Source: Acidobacteriota bacterium (lineage in GTDB: Bacteria; Acidobacteriota; Vicinamibacteria; Vicinamibacterales; UBA8438). Taken from it: a stretch of DNA of 64,000 nt. Numbering within the stretch: position 1 is the stretch's first letter; the number at the start of each line of letters is the position of its first letter. A model generated the notes under the pieces. The model saw nothing but the letters and a program-made list of their open reading frames with translations. It ran no database searches and was not told where the DNA came from. This document shows positions 21,163 to 30,511 of the stretch, piece by piece. The position numbers and the translations under genes were made by a program. The DNA lies in contig VXRJ01000018.1 of NCBI GenBank assembly GCA_009838525.1, positions 62,001 to 126,000 on the forward strand, in the 5' to 3' direction.

Positions 21163-22998
21163 CTACGCGACGCAGCACGGACAGCTCGGGCCCGTGTTCG
21201 AGAAGCTGCTGGTCGCTTCCGCGGCGTTTCGCCCGTGCGGGGTGGTCGAGGACCGTTCGGCCGCGGCGCCCAGCCCCGTTGCAGCGGCCATGCCAGCTGC
21301 CGCACCGGCGCCGGCCCGGGCGGTCCGCGCCGTTCGCTCCCCTTGTTGCGCGGCGTCCGCCTGCGTACCGGGACCCCGGTAGCCCGTGAAGATCTGGTAG
21401 TGGCGCAGGTCGATGCTGGCATCCAGGCGGATAGTGTTCGGGTCGACGACGCTGAATCTCCGGAACGGCTCGCCGTCGCACAGGATGTAGACATCGTCGG
21501 CGCTTGGCAGATTGGTAACCTGCCAGGTCGTATCGAGTCCCCGCCGGTCGGGCGACGCGGCATACGTGCCGACGTGGAGGGCTCCGCTTTCGGTGTCGTT
21601 CCACGCCTGGTAGACGCCGAGGGCGGGGAATTCGATGCCCTCGACGGTGGGCGCGTCGAACTTGTCGAGGTGCGGCGCGTCGAACGCCCGGTACCAGGCG
21701 TCGCCCATCCCGACCTCCGAGACCATCATGCTGGCGCTGCGCTGGCCGCGCGGGTAGGCCTCGTTGAGGTTGAACCACCAGCCGAACATCTCGTTGTCGT
21801 CACCGAAGTAGCGGGGGTCGTACTCCCGCTCCGCAGCGGCGCGGAGCCGCGCCAGCGACGTATGGTCGCCGAGCTCGCGCGCCATCACCAGTCCGGGCTG
21901 CGAGGCGCGGATCTCGACGCGCGGGTTGTTCCAGCCGAGCGCATTGGCGGCCGATTCGTACAGGAACGTGGCGAACTCCCGATCCTGGGGCAGCAGCAGA
22001 AAAGCCGTTCCGACACCCGCCCCGGCGCCGCCGTTGGCCTTGTGGTTGACGATCGGGTCGTAGTAGCTGGTGACCCACTCCAGGCGGCCATCGTTCCCGA
22101 CGCCCACGAAGTTCTCGCGCGCGTACTCCAGGAAGCCCTGCACCGGCCGGTGCGTCTCGCGGCCGTTGATCCGGTCGTAGAGATGGAGGCCAAGCCCGGC
22201 AGCGGAGTTACACACGAACCAGACCTTGGTGTTCTCGCAATGCGGTCCTTCCGGCCGCTCGCGGTACTGCTGTTCGAGCAACTCCGCGATGCGGTGCTGA
22301 TCCCACTGGAACACCTCGTCCCCGTAGCCGGTGACGTCGAACGGCCGCTCGTACTTGTCGTCGCCCGAGATGTAGCGATAGATGCCCAGGACCAGATTGA
22401 ACCAGCCGCGAAAGAAAAGGTTGCCTTCCGAGCCGATCGGATCCGGGGAAAGCCCCCAGGGCTCGATACCGTTCGCGGTCCAGCCGATCCGGTTGTAGTT
22501 GCCGCGGAGCCGCTCCGGAATTCCCGCCATGACGTAATCGGGATAGTTTGCCCGCCGCGGGTCGTCGCCGATCTGCGTCAGCCAGTCGATCGCGCCCCAG
22601 TAGGTGGGGTAACGGCTGGCGAGGCCGTCGGCGATCCGGGTATAGACCTCACGCCACGCCGGCGTTTCGTCGGCCATGAGCAGCAGGGCGTACGACGAAT
22701 TGTGGAGATCGAAGCGGCCGTAGCTGGTGACCACCGGAATCGAGTAACGGTCCCACCACATATGGGGAACGCCGTCCGCGTTCCAGTTGTCCGGGGTCGT
22801 CGCCTTCTCCCACAGGAAGCGCAGCCAACCGCGGGCCCGCCGGTTGAGGGTGGGATGGACGGACCGCGGCGTCTCCTCCGGAAACTGCGGCGCCGGCTGA
22901 ACGGCTGCTTCCGCCATGGCGGAGGGAGTGAGGGCGGCGGCGCCGGCCGCGGTGCCGAAACGCTTAACGAAGCTGCGTCGCGAGTGTACGGCGGCCAT
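21163..22998 (-). CDS. Tat-exported linalool dehydratase/isomerase-like protein
   Basis: This is a 611-residue protein with a twin-arginine signal (SRRSFVKRFG, cleavage near SAMA). The body matches the LinD fold pattern: YSIPVVTSYGRFDLH, then EGNLFFRGWF followed by LGIYRYISGDDKY, then CENTKVWFVCN with Cys254 and Cys263. The nine-residue Cys spacing equals that of the catalytic Cys171/Cys180 pair of Castellaniella LinD, which hydrates, dehydrates and isomerises terpene alcohols. After about residue 540 comes a Gly/Ala-rich tail ending SCPCCVA, not typical of LinD and possibly an added segment. The gene is divergent from a gamma-glutamyltransferase/P450/PQQ run. Terpene or related alcohol chemistry in the periplasm is inferred. 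Confidence 0.7.
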   Translation of the reverse strand: MAAVHSRRSFVKRFGTAAGAAALTPSAMAEAAVQPAPQFPEETPRSVHPTLNRRARGWLRFLWEKATTPDNWNADGVPHMWWDRYSIPVVTSYGRFDLHNSSYALLLMADETPAWREVYTRIADGLASRYPTYWGAIDWLTQIGDDPRRANYPDYVMAGIPERLRGNYNRIGWTANGIEPWGLSPDPIGSEGNLFFRGWFNLVLGIYRYISGDDKYERPFDVTGYGDEVFQWDQHRIAELLEQQYRERPEGPHCENTKVWFVCNSAAGLGLHLYDRINGRETHRPVQGFLEYARENFVGVGNDGRLEWVTSYYDPIVNHKANGGAGAGVGTAFLLLPQDREFATFLYESAANALGWNNPRVEIRASQPGLVMARELGDHTSLARLRAAAEREYDPRYFGDDNEMFGWWFNLNEAYPRGQRSASMMVSEVGMGDAWYRAFDAPHLDKFDAPTVEGIEFPALGVYQAWNDTESGALHVGTYAASPDRRGLDTTWQVTNLPSADDVYILCDGEPFRRFSVVDPNTIRLDASIDLRHYQIFTGYRGPGTQADAAQQGERTARTARAGAGAAAGMAAATGLGAAAERSSTTPHGRNAAEATSSFSNTGPSCPCCVA

Positions 22999-23176
22999 CA
23001 GGATCTCCTTGCCGGATCAGGACGTTAGCCTACCCGTCGCATCGCGGCAAGGGCGTCGTCCCCGCAGCCTGCTCCTGCCTGGCTTTCTCGCGGGCCACCC
23101 GCGGCCGCTGGCCACGTCCCGCCGTGCCATAATCGGGTCCGGTTACCGTTTGACGACAACTGGATTGGAGGCCGCG

Positions 23177-25099
23177 ATGCCGAACGGCGCACGATGCTAT
23201 CCGTCAACCGCCTGCCACGCGGCGGACCATCCGCCGATGTCGAGACGGCGGGGGCCGTGCGCGGCCGCCGTACGGGTTGCCGGCGTGCTGGCGGTACTGG
23301 CCGTGGTGCTCGCCCCGGTGGCGCTGGAGGCCCAGCGGCCCCCGGTGTCCGGCCGCACCGCCGGTGTTTCCACCGGCCATCCACTCGCGACCGCCGCCGC
23401 GTTCGAGACGCTGGTGCAGGGCGGCAACGCGTTCGACGCGGGGGTCACGGCGATGCTTGTCGGCGGCGTCGTCGAGCAGGACCTCTACGGGCTGGGAGGA
23501 GAGGCGCTGATCCTGGTCTACCCGGCCGCGGAGGGCGAGGTCACGTCCATCGTCGGCCAGGGCTGGGCGCCGAGGGGCGCCAGCATCGAGTGGTACACGG
23601 AACGCGATCGGGACCTCAACGGCCAGGGGCTGGATCCCGGTGTCGTGCCGGGCGCCCTGCACGGCATTCTCACGGTGCTGGAGCGGTGGGGCACGATGAC
23701 ATTCGAGCAGGTGGCGGCGCGCGCCATCGACTATGCGGAGCACGGGTTTCCCCTCCGGCCGCTGACCGCCCGGGCCATCGAGGAGAACGTCGACTTCCTG
23801 AAGGAGTGGCCGCAGAACCGGCGCTACTGGCTGAAGCCCGACGGCTCGCCCTACGCGGCGGGCGAGACGATCGCGCTTCCCGCCCTGGCGCGGACGCTCC
23901 GGAAGATGGTCGACGCGGAACGGGACCACGCACACCTTGGCCGGGCCCGCGCCGTCGCCGCCGCCCGCGACCGCTTCTACAAGGGTGACATCGCGGTGGA
24001 GATGGTCGCCTTCCTGAAGGCGCACGGCGCGCCGTTCGATATCAGCGACTTCGTCGAGTTCCATTCCCGCATCGAAGCGCCGAGCCGCACCGACTACCGC
24101 GGCTACACCATCTACAAGCAGGGGTTCAACAGCCAGGGACCGGTGCTGCTGCAGACCCTGAACATCCTCGAGAACTTCGATCTGCAGGGGATGGGGCACA
24201 ACAGCGCCGACTACGTCCACACCGTCGTCGAGGCGATGAAGCTGGCCTATGCCGACCGGGACACCTACTACGCGGACCCGGAGTTCGTCGACGTGCCGGC
24301 CGCGGGACTCCTGTCGAAGACCTACGCGGGGGAGCGGGCGGCGAAGATCGACGCCCGGCACGCTTCCGTCGCGTTCCGCGCCGGCGACCCGCTGCCGCAC
24401 GATCCCGACGTGAACGAGTGGCCGTTCTGGGTGGCTGACATCGAGGACGGCGTGGCGGCGAGCGACGCGGACGGCTCGTTCGTGCCGTCGGCGGGCGGAC
24501 TGAAGGACACGACGCACATCGCCATCATCGACGGGGACGGAAACGTCTTCGACGCCACGCCGAGCGGCGGGTGGATTCGAGGCGCCATCATTCTGGGCGG
24601 CACCGGCATCGGGCTCAGCACGCGCGGGGAGCAGTTCTGGCTCGACCCGGAACGTGCCAACCAGATCCGTCCGCGCGCCCGCCCGCGCTACACGCTGACG
24701 CCGAGCATCGTCTTCCGCGACGGGGAGCCGTTCCTGGCGATCGGCACGCCGGGCGGCGACAACCAGGATCAGACCATCCTGCAGGCGTTCCTGAACATCG
24801 TGGAGTTCGAGCCGGACTGGTACCCGAACCTGCACGACGCGCTCGCCTGGCCGCGGGTCCGCACGCAGCACCTGCACGGCTCGTTCTGGCCGCACGCGGC
24901 CGGCTTCAACCGGCTGGATGTCGAAGCGGACGTCGATCCGGCGGTGGTCGAAGAATTGCGGCGGCGTGGACACGAGATTATCGAGGTGCCCCAGTTCGGT
25001 GTCTCGGGGTGTGCGACGGCGGTGATGATCGACCCGGCCACCGGCAACCGGATGGCCGCGGCCGATCCGCGGCGCGACTGCTACGCGCTGGCCTATTGA
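23177..25099 (+). CDS. Gamma-glutamyltransferase family hydrolase (secreted)
   Basis: The 640-residue Ntn-hydrolase has an N-terminal hydrophobic export segment (about 28-50). The autoprocessing/catalytic threonine lies in LKDTTHIAIIDGDGN, with the T-T-H form of E. coli GGT. Upstream are ATAAAFETLVQGGNAFDAGV and GLGGEALILVY. The small subunit contains SIVFRDGEPFLAIGTPGGD. GGTs cleave gamma-glutamyl bonds of glutathione, but the wider family also includes acylases. The ATG at 23177 follows GGAGG by a normal distance; an inner ATG at 23237 is the alternative. Its TGA overlaps the P450 ATG as TGATG, indicating coupling. Confidence 0.88.
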   Translation: MPNGARCYPSTACHAADHPPMSRRRGPCAAAVRVAGVLAVLAVVLAPVALEAQRPPVSGRTAGVSTGHPLATAAAFETLVQGGNAFDAGVTAMLVGGVVEQDLYGLGGEALILVYPAAEGEVTSIVGQGWAPRGASIEWYTERDRDLNGQGLDPGVVPGALHGILTVLERWGTMTFEQVAARAIDYAEHGFPLRPLTARAIEENVDFLKEWPQNRRYWLKPDGSPYAAGETIALPALARTLRKMVDAERDHAHLGRARAVAAARDRFYKGDIAVEMVAFLKAHGAPFDISDFVEFHSRIEAPSRTDYRGYTIYKQGFNSQGPVLLQTLNILENFDLQGMGHNSADYVHTVVEAMKLAYADRDTYYADPEFVDVPAAGLLSKTYAGERAAKIDARHASVAFRAGDPLPHDPDVNEWPFWVADIEDGVAASDADGSFVPSAGGLKDTTHIAIIDGDGNVFDATPSGGWIRGAIILGGTGIGLSTRGEQFWLDPERANQIRPRARPRYTLTPSIVFRDGEPFLAIGTPGGDNQDQTILQAFLNIVEFEPDWYPNLHDALAWPRVRTQHLHGSFWPHAAGFNRLDVEADVDPAVVEELRRRGHEIIEVPQFGVSGCATAVMIDPATGNRMAAADPRRDCYALAY

Positions 25100-26370
25100 T
25101 GCTGGATGAGCTGCGGTGGACGTTGCGGTCGGCTGTCGTCAAGACTCTGGCCCTGCCGGAGTACTGGCGTAGCGGCATCGCGTACAACCCGCTGTCCGCC
25201 CGGGTGATCCAGGACCCGTATCCGACCTACGCGCGCCTGCGCTCGCGTTCTCCCGCTCACCGCAGCCGCGTGCTCAATTCCTGGGTGTTCACCCGCTACG
25301 CGGACGTGGAGGCCATCCTCCGGGACTTTCGCCGGTTCTCCAACATTCCCACGAGCCGCAGCCTCACGCCGAAGCAACGGTCGTCCCTGTCGCCACGGGC
25401 CGAGTGGACCATGCTGTTTATGGATCCGCCGGAGCACACCCGCCTCAGAGCGCTCGTGAACAAGGCGTTCACGCCGAAGGTGGTCGACGCCCTGGCGCCT
25501 CACATCCGGACGATCATGGGGCAACTGCTGGACGCCATAGACGACCCGTCCGGATTCGACCTGATTGCGGCTGTGGCCAACCCGCTGCCCGTCATCGTGA
25601 TCGCCGAGATGCTGGGTGTGCCGCCCGAGGACCGGGCGGAGTTCAAGCACTGGTCGGACGAGCGGGCGCGATTGCTCGAGCCGGTTATCACGCCGGAGGA
25701 ACGGAAGCGGGCGATGGTCGCGGGTGAGTCGTTCGATGCGTACTTCACCGCCATCATCGAGGCCCGGCGCCGCGAGCCGCAGGAGGACATCGTCAGCGCG
25801 CTCGCCCTGGCGGAAGAGGAAGGGGACAAGCTCACTGCCCGCGAGGTGCTGAACATGCTGCGCCTGCTGCTGGTCGCCGGCAACGAGACCACCACCAACC
25901 TGATCGGCAACGGCATGCTCGCGTTGCTGCGCAATCCCGACCAGCTTCAGCTCCTGCGGGAAGACCCGAGCCGGATACCGGCCGCGGTGGAAGAGCTGCT
26001 GCGCTTTGACTCGCCGGTGCAGCTCGATTTCAGGGGCGTCTTGGAAGACTGCGAGATGAACGGCGCGTCCCTGCGACGCGGCGACGGCGCCATACTGGCG
26101 ATTGGGGCCGCTAACCGCGACCCGGAGGTCTTCGACGAGCCGGAGCGGCTGGACGTCGAACGGTCGAAGGGAAGCAATATCTCGTTCGGCCGTGGTGTTC
26201 ACCATTGTCTCGGCGCCCCGCTGGCGCGTCTGGAAGGGCGCATCGCGCTGGAAGTGTTGCTGGAGCGCTTCTCCTCGATGCGCCTGCTCGACGACACGCC
26301 GAGATTCCGGCGGGCGATCGTGCTGCGCGGCCTGGAGTCGCTGCCGATGGCAGCGGAGCCGGCCGCATGA
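25099..26370 (+). CDS. Cytochrome P450 monooxygenase (bacterial soluble class)
   Basis: The 423-residue protein contains the I-helix AGNETTT (260-266), the ExxR motif Glu299 to Arg302 (EELLR), and the heme loop FGRGVHHCLG with axial Cys370. The FMDPPEHTRLRALVNKAFTP segment is typical of bacterial class I P450s such as CYP107/CYP111-like enzymes. Electrons would come from a ferredoxin encoded elsewhere, since none is adjacent. It begins one base before the end of the upstream GGT-family gene. Eleven bases after its stop, preceded by GGAGG, a PQQ dehydrogenase starts. Hydroxylation followed by quinoprotein oxidation of the alcohol is a reasonable but unproven sequence. Confidence 0.92.
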   Translation: MLDELRWTLRSAVVKTLALPEYWRSGIAYNPLSARVIQDPYPTYARLRSRSPAHRSRVLNSWVFTRYADVEAILRDFRRFSNIPTSRSLTPKQRSSLSPRAEWTMLFMDPPEHTRLRALVNKAFTPKVVDALAPHIRTIMGQLLDAIDDPSGFDLIAAVANPLPVIVIAEMLGVPPEDRAEFKHWSDERARLLEPVITPEERKRAMVAGESFDAYFTAIIEARRREPQEDIVSALALAEEEGDKLTAREVLNMLRLLLVAGNETTTNLIGNGMLALLRNPDQLQLLREDPSRIPAAVEELLRFDSPVQLDFRGVLEDCEMNGASLRRGDGAILAIGAANRDPEVFDEPERLDVERSKGSNISFGRGVHHCLGAPLARLEGRIALEVLLERFSSMRLLDDTPRFRRAIVLRGLESLPMAAEPAA

Positions 26371-26380
26371 GGAGGCGACC

Positions 26381-28204
26381 ATGCCGCACCGACCCCTGAT
26401 CCGCCACTGGCTTCCGGCGACTTTGCTGCTCGGCGTCGCGGCTTTGCCCTTGTCGTCTCTGGTGGGCGCGCAGGAGGGTGAGACAATCACCCGCGAGGTG
26501 CGGCCGTTCGTGCCGGTCACGGACGAGATGCTGCGGAATCCGGATCCGGGCGACTGGCTGATGACCCACCGGACGTACGACTTTCAGGCGTACAGCCCGC
26601 TCGACGAGATAAACCGGGACAACGTGCATCAGCTCCAGGTGGCCTGGATGCGGGCGATGGACGAGGGACCGCAGCAGACCCAGCCGCTCGTCTACGACGG
26701 CGTGATGTACCTCGCCAACAACGACGATCACATCCAGGCGCTGGACGCGGCGACCGGGGACCTGCTCTGGGACTACCGCCGCCAGTTGCCCAGCGACCTG
26801 CGCGAGTACGTCACGCTGGGCAACCGGACCCGGAATCTGGCCATCTATGGCAACCACATCTATCACCTGACCTCCGACGCGCACCTGCTCGCGCTCGATG
26901 CCCGCACCGGCGAGGTGGCCTTCGACCAGGAGATGACCGACTACCGGGCGGGGATGACCCACTCGACGGGCGCCATGATCATCGACGGCCGGGTGCTTGC
27001 CGGGAGGGCCTGCTTTCCCACCGACATCCCGGCGCGTTGCTTCATCTCGGCCCACGATTCGGATACCGGAGAGGAACTCTGGCGGGTCTACACGGCGGCC
27101 GGAGCGGACGACCCTGGCGGGCAGACCTGGGGCAACGTGCCGACGTCGCAGCGGTTCCACGTGTCGGCGTGGGGCGCCCCGGGCAGCTACGACCCGGAGC
27201 TCGGGCTCATCTATTGGGGCATTGCGGTCCCGATGCCCTACACGCGCATCATGCGACGTGGCACCTGGGACGTCGGCGACAGCACGCCGTGCGAGCTGTA
27301 CTCCAACTCCACCGTCGCCCTGGCCGTAGAGACGGGCGTAATGGAGTGGTACTACCAGCACCTGCCGTGCGACGACTGGGATCAGGACTTCGTTCAGGAG
27401 CGCACGCTGATTGACACGGTCGTCGCGCCCGATCCGGAGTCGGTGATGTGGATCAACCCGCGCATCGCCGGCACCGCCGAGGAGCGCAAGGTCGCGGTCA
27501 CCCTGGGGGAGCCTGGCGGGCTGTTCGTCCTTGATCGGGAAACGGGTGAGTTTCTGTGGGCGACGCCGTTGCCGTATACGAGCACGGAGCGTTTCGTCAT
27601 CCGCGACATCGATCCGGCGACCGGGCAGGTCTTCATCAACATGGACCTGGTGGCGCGCGAGCCTGGCCAGCAGTTCATCATCTGCGGGCACAACGTGAAG
27701 GGCTGGTGGTCCTGGTCATACAGCCCACGGACCGGGCTGCTCTACATTCCGATCAATCGCTCGTGTCTCAACCAGACCGCCAACGATCGGACGGTCTCGG
27801 GAACGGGCCCCAGGTTCACGCAACCCGAACCGGGATTCGCGGAGGACGGCCACCTCACCGAGGTGCGGGCGCTTGATATCTCGACCGGCCGGGAAGCGTG
27901 GCGCTATTCGCAGCGGGCTCCCAACGCTGGGTCGACGCTCGCCACCGCCGGCAACGTCGTCTTCTTCGGTGACCTCAACCGCCGCTACCGCGCCTTCGAC
28001 GCGGAGACCGGCGACGTGCTGTGGGAGACGATCCTGGGTAGCCAGATCACCGGCTTTCCCGTCACATACGAGGCCGGCGGCCGCCAGTATCTGTCGGTGC
28101 CGGTGGGCGGCGCGGCGATATTCCGGATGAGCAACTACGCGCCGGAGCTCGAGGCGCCAATGGGTAGCAACATGCTCGTCACGTTCGCGCTGCCGCCGTC
28201 CTGA
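26381..28204 (+). CDS. Secreted PQQ-dependent dehydrogenase
   Basis: The 607-residue protein has a signal peptide (about 1-30, ending SLVGAQEG) directly after GGAGG. It is a quinoprotein propeller with blade motifs ALDAATGDLLWDYRR, ALDARTGEVAF, VLDRETGEFLW and AFDAETGDVLWETIL. It shares its opening (WLMTHRTYDFQAYSPLDEI) and overall plan with 14888-16564, and is longer than that copy. Several cysteines, including GRACF and ARCF, may form a disulfide near the active site. It is co-directional with, and tightly behind, the P450 gene. Alcohol oxidation in the periplasm is inferred; the substrate is unknown. Confidence 0.9.
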   Translation: MPHRPLIRHWLPATLLLGVAALPLSSLVGAQEGETITREVRPFVPVTDEMLRNPDPGDWLMTHRTYDFQAYSPLDEINRDNVHQLQVAWMRAMDEGPQQTQPLVYDGVMYLANNDDHIQALDAATGDLLWDYRRQLPSDLREYVTLGNRTRNLAIYGNHIYHLTSDAHLLALDARTGEVAFDQEMTDYRAGMTHSTGAMIIDGRVLAGRACFPTDIPARCFISAHDSDTGEELWRVYTAAGADDPGGQTWGNVPTSQRFHVSAWGAPGSYDPELGLIYWGIAVPMPYTRIMRRGTWDVGDSTPCELYSNSTVALAVETGVMEWYYQHLPCDDWDQDFVQERTLIDTVVAPDPESVMWINPRIAGTAEERKVAVTLGEPGGLFVLDRETGEFLWATPLPYTSTERFVIRDIDPATGQVFINMDLVAREPGQQFIICGHNVKGWWSWSYSPRTGLLYIPINRSCLNQTANDRTVSGTGPRFTQPEPGFAEDGHLTEVRALDISTGREAWRYSQRAPNAGSTLATAGNVVFFGDLNRRYRAFDAETGDVLWETILGSQITGFPVTYEAGGRQYLSVPVGGAAIFRMSNYAPELEAPMGSNMLVTFALPPS

Positions 28205-28215
28205 GGCTTCAGGCG

Positions 28216-29034
28216 TTGCAGAGACGTCGGATTCTCACGCTCCTGTTGCCCTTGGCGGTGACGACCGCCGCCTGTGCGCCGTCGTCGGGCGGCGGCGTAG
28301 CTGCCGGCGATTCGGACCCGCCGCGGGAGGTGGCGGTCGTGACCTCCGGGGGCCTGGCTGCGGCCTATGATCGCCTCGCGCCGCAATTCGAGGCAGAAAC
28401 GAGTATCGGACTCGCGACCGCCTACGGGGCGTCGACCGGCGGCGCTCCCGACTCGATTCCGGCCCGCCTGGAGCGCGGGGAACGCTTCGATGTCCTGATC
28501 ATGTCGCAGGCCGGCCTGGACGATCTCATCGGACGCGGCCTGGTCCGAGCCGACACCCGGGTCGATCTGGCCAGTTCATCGATCGGGATGGCGGTGCGCG
28601 AGGGAGCCGCACTCCCGGACATCAGCACACCCGAGGCGTTCGTGGAAACGCTGCTGGCCGCCGAGTCCATCGGCTACTCGGCGAGCGTGAGCGGGACGTA
28701 CGTTTCCACGGAGTTGTTTCCCCGGCTTGGCTTGGCGGAGCAGCTTGCGCCAAAGGGCCGGCGCATCGAGAGCGAGCGCGTGGCGGCCGTCGTGGCGCGC
28801 GGCGAGGTCGAAGTCGGCTTTCAGCAGGTCAGCGAGATCCTCTCGATCCCGGGGGCGGCCTACGCTGGCCCGATTCCCGACGAGTACCAGAGGGTCACGA
28901 CTTTCTCGGCCGGGATCGCGACGGATGCAGGAAACCCCGAGGGCGCACAGAGACTCATTGATTTCCTGTCATCCGGCGACGCAGCGGTAACGATTGCCGA
29001 GACGGGTCTCGAGCCGCTGCAAACAGCCAGATAG
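28216..29034 (+). CDS. Substrate-binding lipoprotein (ModA-like, SBP_bac_11)
   Basis: The 272-residue product starts with a TTG at 28216, then a lipoprotein signal ending TTAAC with the lipidated Cys at residue 20. The mature part matches the molybdate/sulfate-binding type II periplasmic fold: VVTSGGLAAAYDRLAPQFE, ERGERFDVLIMSQAGLDDLIGRG and a GEVEVGFQQVSEIL segment. No ABC permease or ATPase gene is adjacent, so it may be an orphan binder. It begins 11 bases after the PQQ dehydrogenase stop and probably shares its transcript. The ligand cannot be named. Confidence 0.8.
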   Translation: MQRRRILTLLLPLAVTTAACAPSSGGGVAAGDSDPPREVAVVTSGGLAAAYDRLAPQFEAETSIGLATAYGASTGGAPDSIPARLERGERFDVLIMSQAGLDDLIGRGLVRADTRVDLASSSIGMAVREGAALPDISTPEAFVETLLAAESIGYSASVSGTYVSTELFPRLGLAEQLAPKGRRIESERVAAVVARGEVEVGFQQVSEILSIPGAAYAGPIPDEYQRVTTFSAGIATDAGNPEGAQRLIDFLSSGDAAVTIAETGLEPLQTAR

Positions 29035-29101
29035 CCGTTGGACGGAGGGCCGGCGGATTCGGGGTCGAATCCCGCCCGCACCTGATGTAGTCTTGCTGGT
29101 T

Positions 29102-30511
29102 ATGCAGCCGCGGGCGCTGTTGCTCGGCCGCGCGGTGTTTCTGCTGGCATTCCTCGTAGGTGCCGACCCCGCTACGGGTCAGGATGGGCTGAGTCTCATC
29201 GAGGCCGCCCGCAATGAGGATGCTGCGGCGGTGCGCGCGCTCGTCGAGGCGCAGGCACCCGTAGGCACCCCGCAGCCGGACGGCGCGACGGCGCTTCACT
29301 GGGCGGCGCACCGCGACAACCTGGAAATCGCGGACATCCTCCTCCGCGCGGGCGCCGACGTAAACGTGGAGAACGAGCTGGGGGTTTCGCCCCTTTCGCT
29401 GGCGTGCGCGAACGGCAGCGCCGCGATGGTGGAGAAGCTGCTGGCGCACGGAGCGGACGCCAACCAGACGCTGCCGACTGGCGTCACGCCGCTCATGACC
29501 TGCGCGCGGACTGGCAGCGTGGAGGCCGTAGAGAGCCTGCTGGCCCGCGGCGCCCGCGTGAACGACCGGGAGACGGTGCGCGGGCAGACCGCGCTGATGT
29601 GGGCGGTCGCGGAGAAGCACTCGGACGTCGCGGCCGCCCTCATCGCCGCCGGTGCCGACGTGCGGGCCCGCTCGCTCGGCGAGTTCACGCCGCTGTTGTT
29701 CGCCGCCCAGCAGGGCGACGTGGCGTCGGCCCGGTTGCTGCTCGACGCCGGCGTGGACGTGAACGAGGCGGGTGGCAACGGGAGCGCGGCCCTGCTGGTC
29801 GCCACCGAGAGCCGGCATCCCGCGATGGTGCGCTTCCTGATCGAGGCCGGTGCGGACGTGGACGCGATCGGCGCCGGGCGCACGGCGCTGCACGCCGCCG
29901 TGCAGCAGAAGCGCCGGGACATCGTGGAGCTGCTGCTGGCCGGTGGGGCGGACATCGACGCGCGGCTGCTGGGGCGGCTGCCGCGGGTGCCGGGCGACCT
30001 TTCCGTTACCAGCGGCCCGCTGTCCATGGTCGGGGCCACCCCGTTCTGGCTTGCCGCGAAGTTCGCCGATCTCGATCTGATGCGCCTCCTCGCCGACCGG
30101 GGCGCGGACACACGGCTCGCCAACGAAGGCGGCACCACGCCGCTGATGGTGGCGGCGGGCCTCGGCTGGGTCGACGGATCCGACCGCTACGGGCGCGTGA
30201 AGTTCAATGACGACTCGGTCCGCCGGGAGCGGCACGATCTCGAGGCGGTCAAGCTGGCCATGGAGTTGGGCGGTGACGTACACGCGGTGGACGATCACGG
30301 TCAGACGGCGATGCATGGCGCGGCCTACATGGGCGGCGACACCATCGTGCAGTTCCTGGCCGACCGGGGTGCGCCGGTAGACGTCGCCGATAACGACGGG
30401 TGGACGCCGCTGTCTATTGCCGAGGGCCTCTACGTCGGCGGCACTTTTCAGGTGCGGCCCACCACGGCCGCTCTGCTGCGCCAGCTCGGCGCCGGACAGG
30501 ACAGCCAGTGA
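29102..30511 (+). CDS. Secreted ankyrin-repeat protein
   Basis: The 469-residue protein begins with a signal peptide (about 1-26, ending DPATGQ) and then contains about ten ankyrin repeats, seen as recurring G-x-TALH-x-AA, LL-x-xGADV motifs from residue 30 to 450. One repeat near residues 300-320 is interrupted by an insert (LPRVPGDLSVTSG). Ankyrin repeats mediate protein binding, here in the periplasm or outside. Its stop overlaps the next gene's start as TGATG, coupling it to the DUF1592 protein and implying a shared complex or process. Confidence 0.9.
   Translation: MQPRALLLGRAVFLLAFLVGADPATGQDGLSLIEAARNEDAAAVRALVEAQAPVGTPQPDGATALHWAAHRDNLEIADILLRAGADVNVENELGVSPLSLACANGSAAMVEKLLAHGADANQTLPTGVTPLMTCARTGSVEAVESLLARGARVNDRETVRGQTALMWAVAEKHSDVAAALIAAGADVRARSLGEFTPLLFAAQQGDVASARLLLDAGVDVNEAGGNGSAALLVATESRHPAMVRFLIEAGADVDAIGAGRTALHAAVQQKRRDIVELLLAGGADIDARLLGRLPRVPGDLSVTSGPLSMVGATPFWLAAKFADLDLMRLLADRGADTRLANEGGTTPLMVAAGLGWVDGSDRYGRVKFNDDSVRRERHDLEAVKLAMELGGDVHAVDDHGQTAMHGAAYMGGDTIVQFLADRGAPVDVADNDGWTPLSIAEGLYVGGTFQVRPTTAALLRQLGAGQDSQ

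Noticed and set aside
21163-22998. True linalool dehydratase activity
   Set aside because: Only the cysteine pair and fold-like segments were matched; the other catalytic residues could not be verified by eye, so only a family resemblance is claimed.
23128-23133. CATAAT upstream of the gamma-glutamyltransferase gene as a promoter
   Set aside because: No -35 of any quality lies at the right distance, so it was not annotated.
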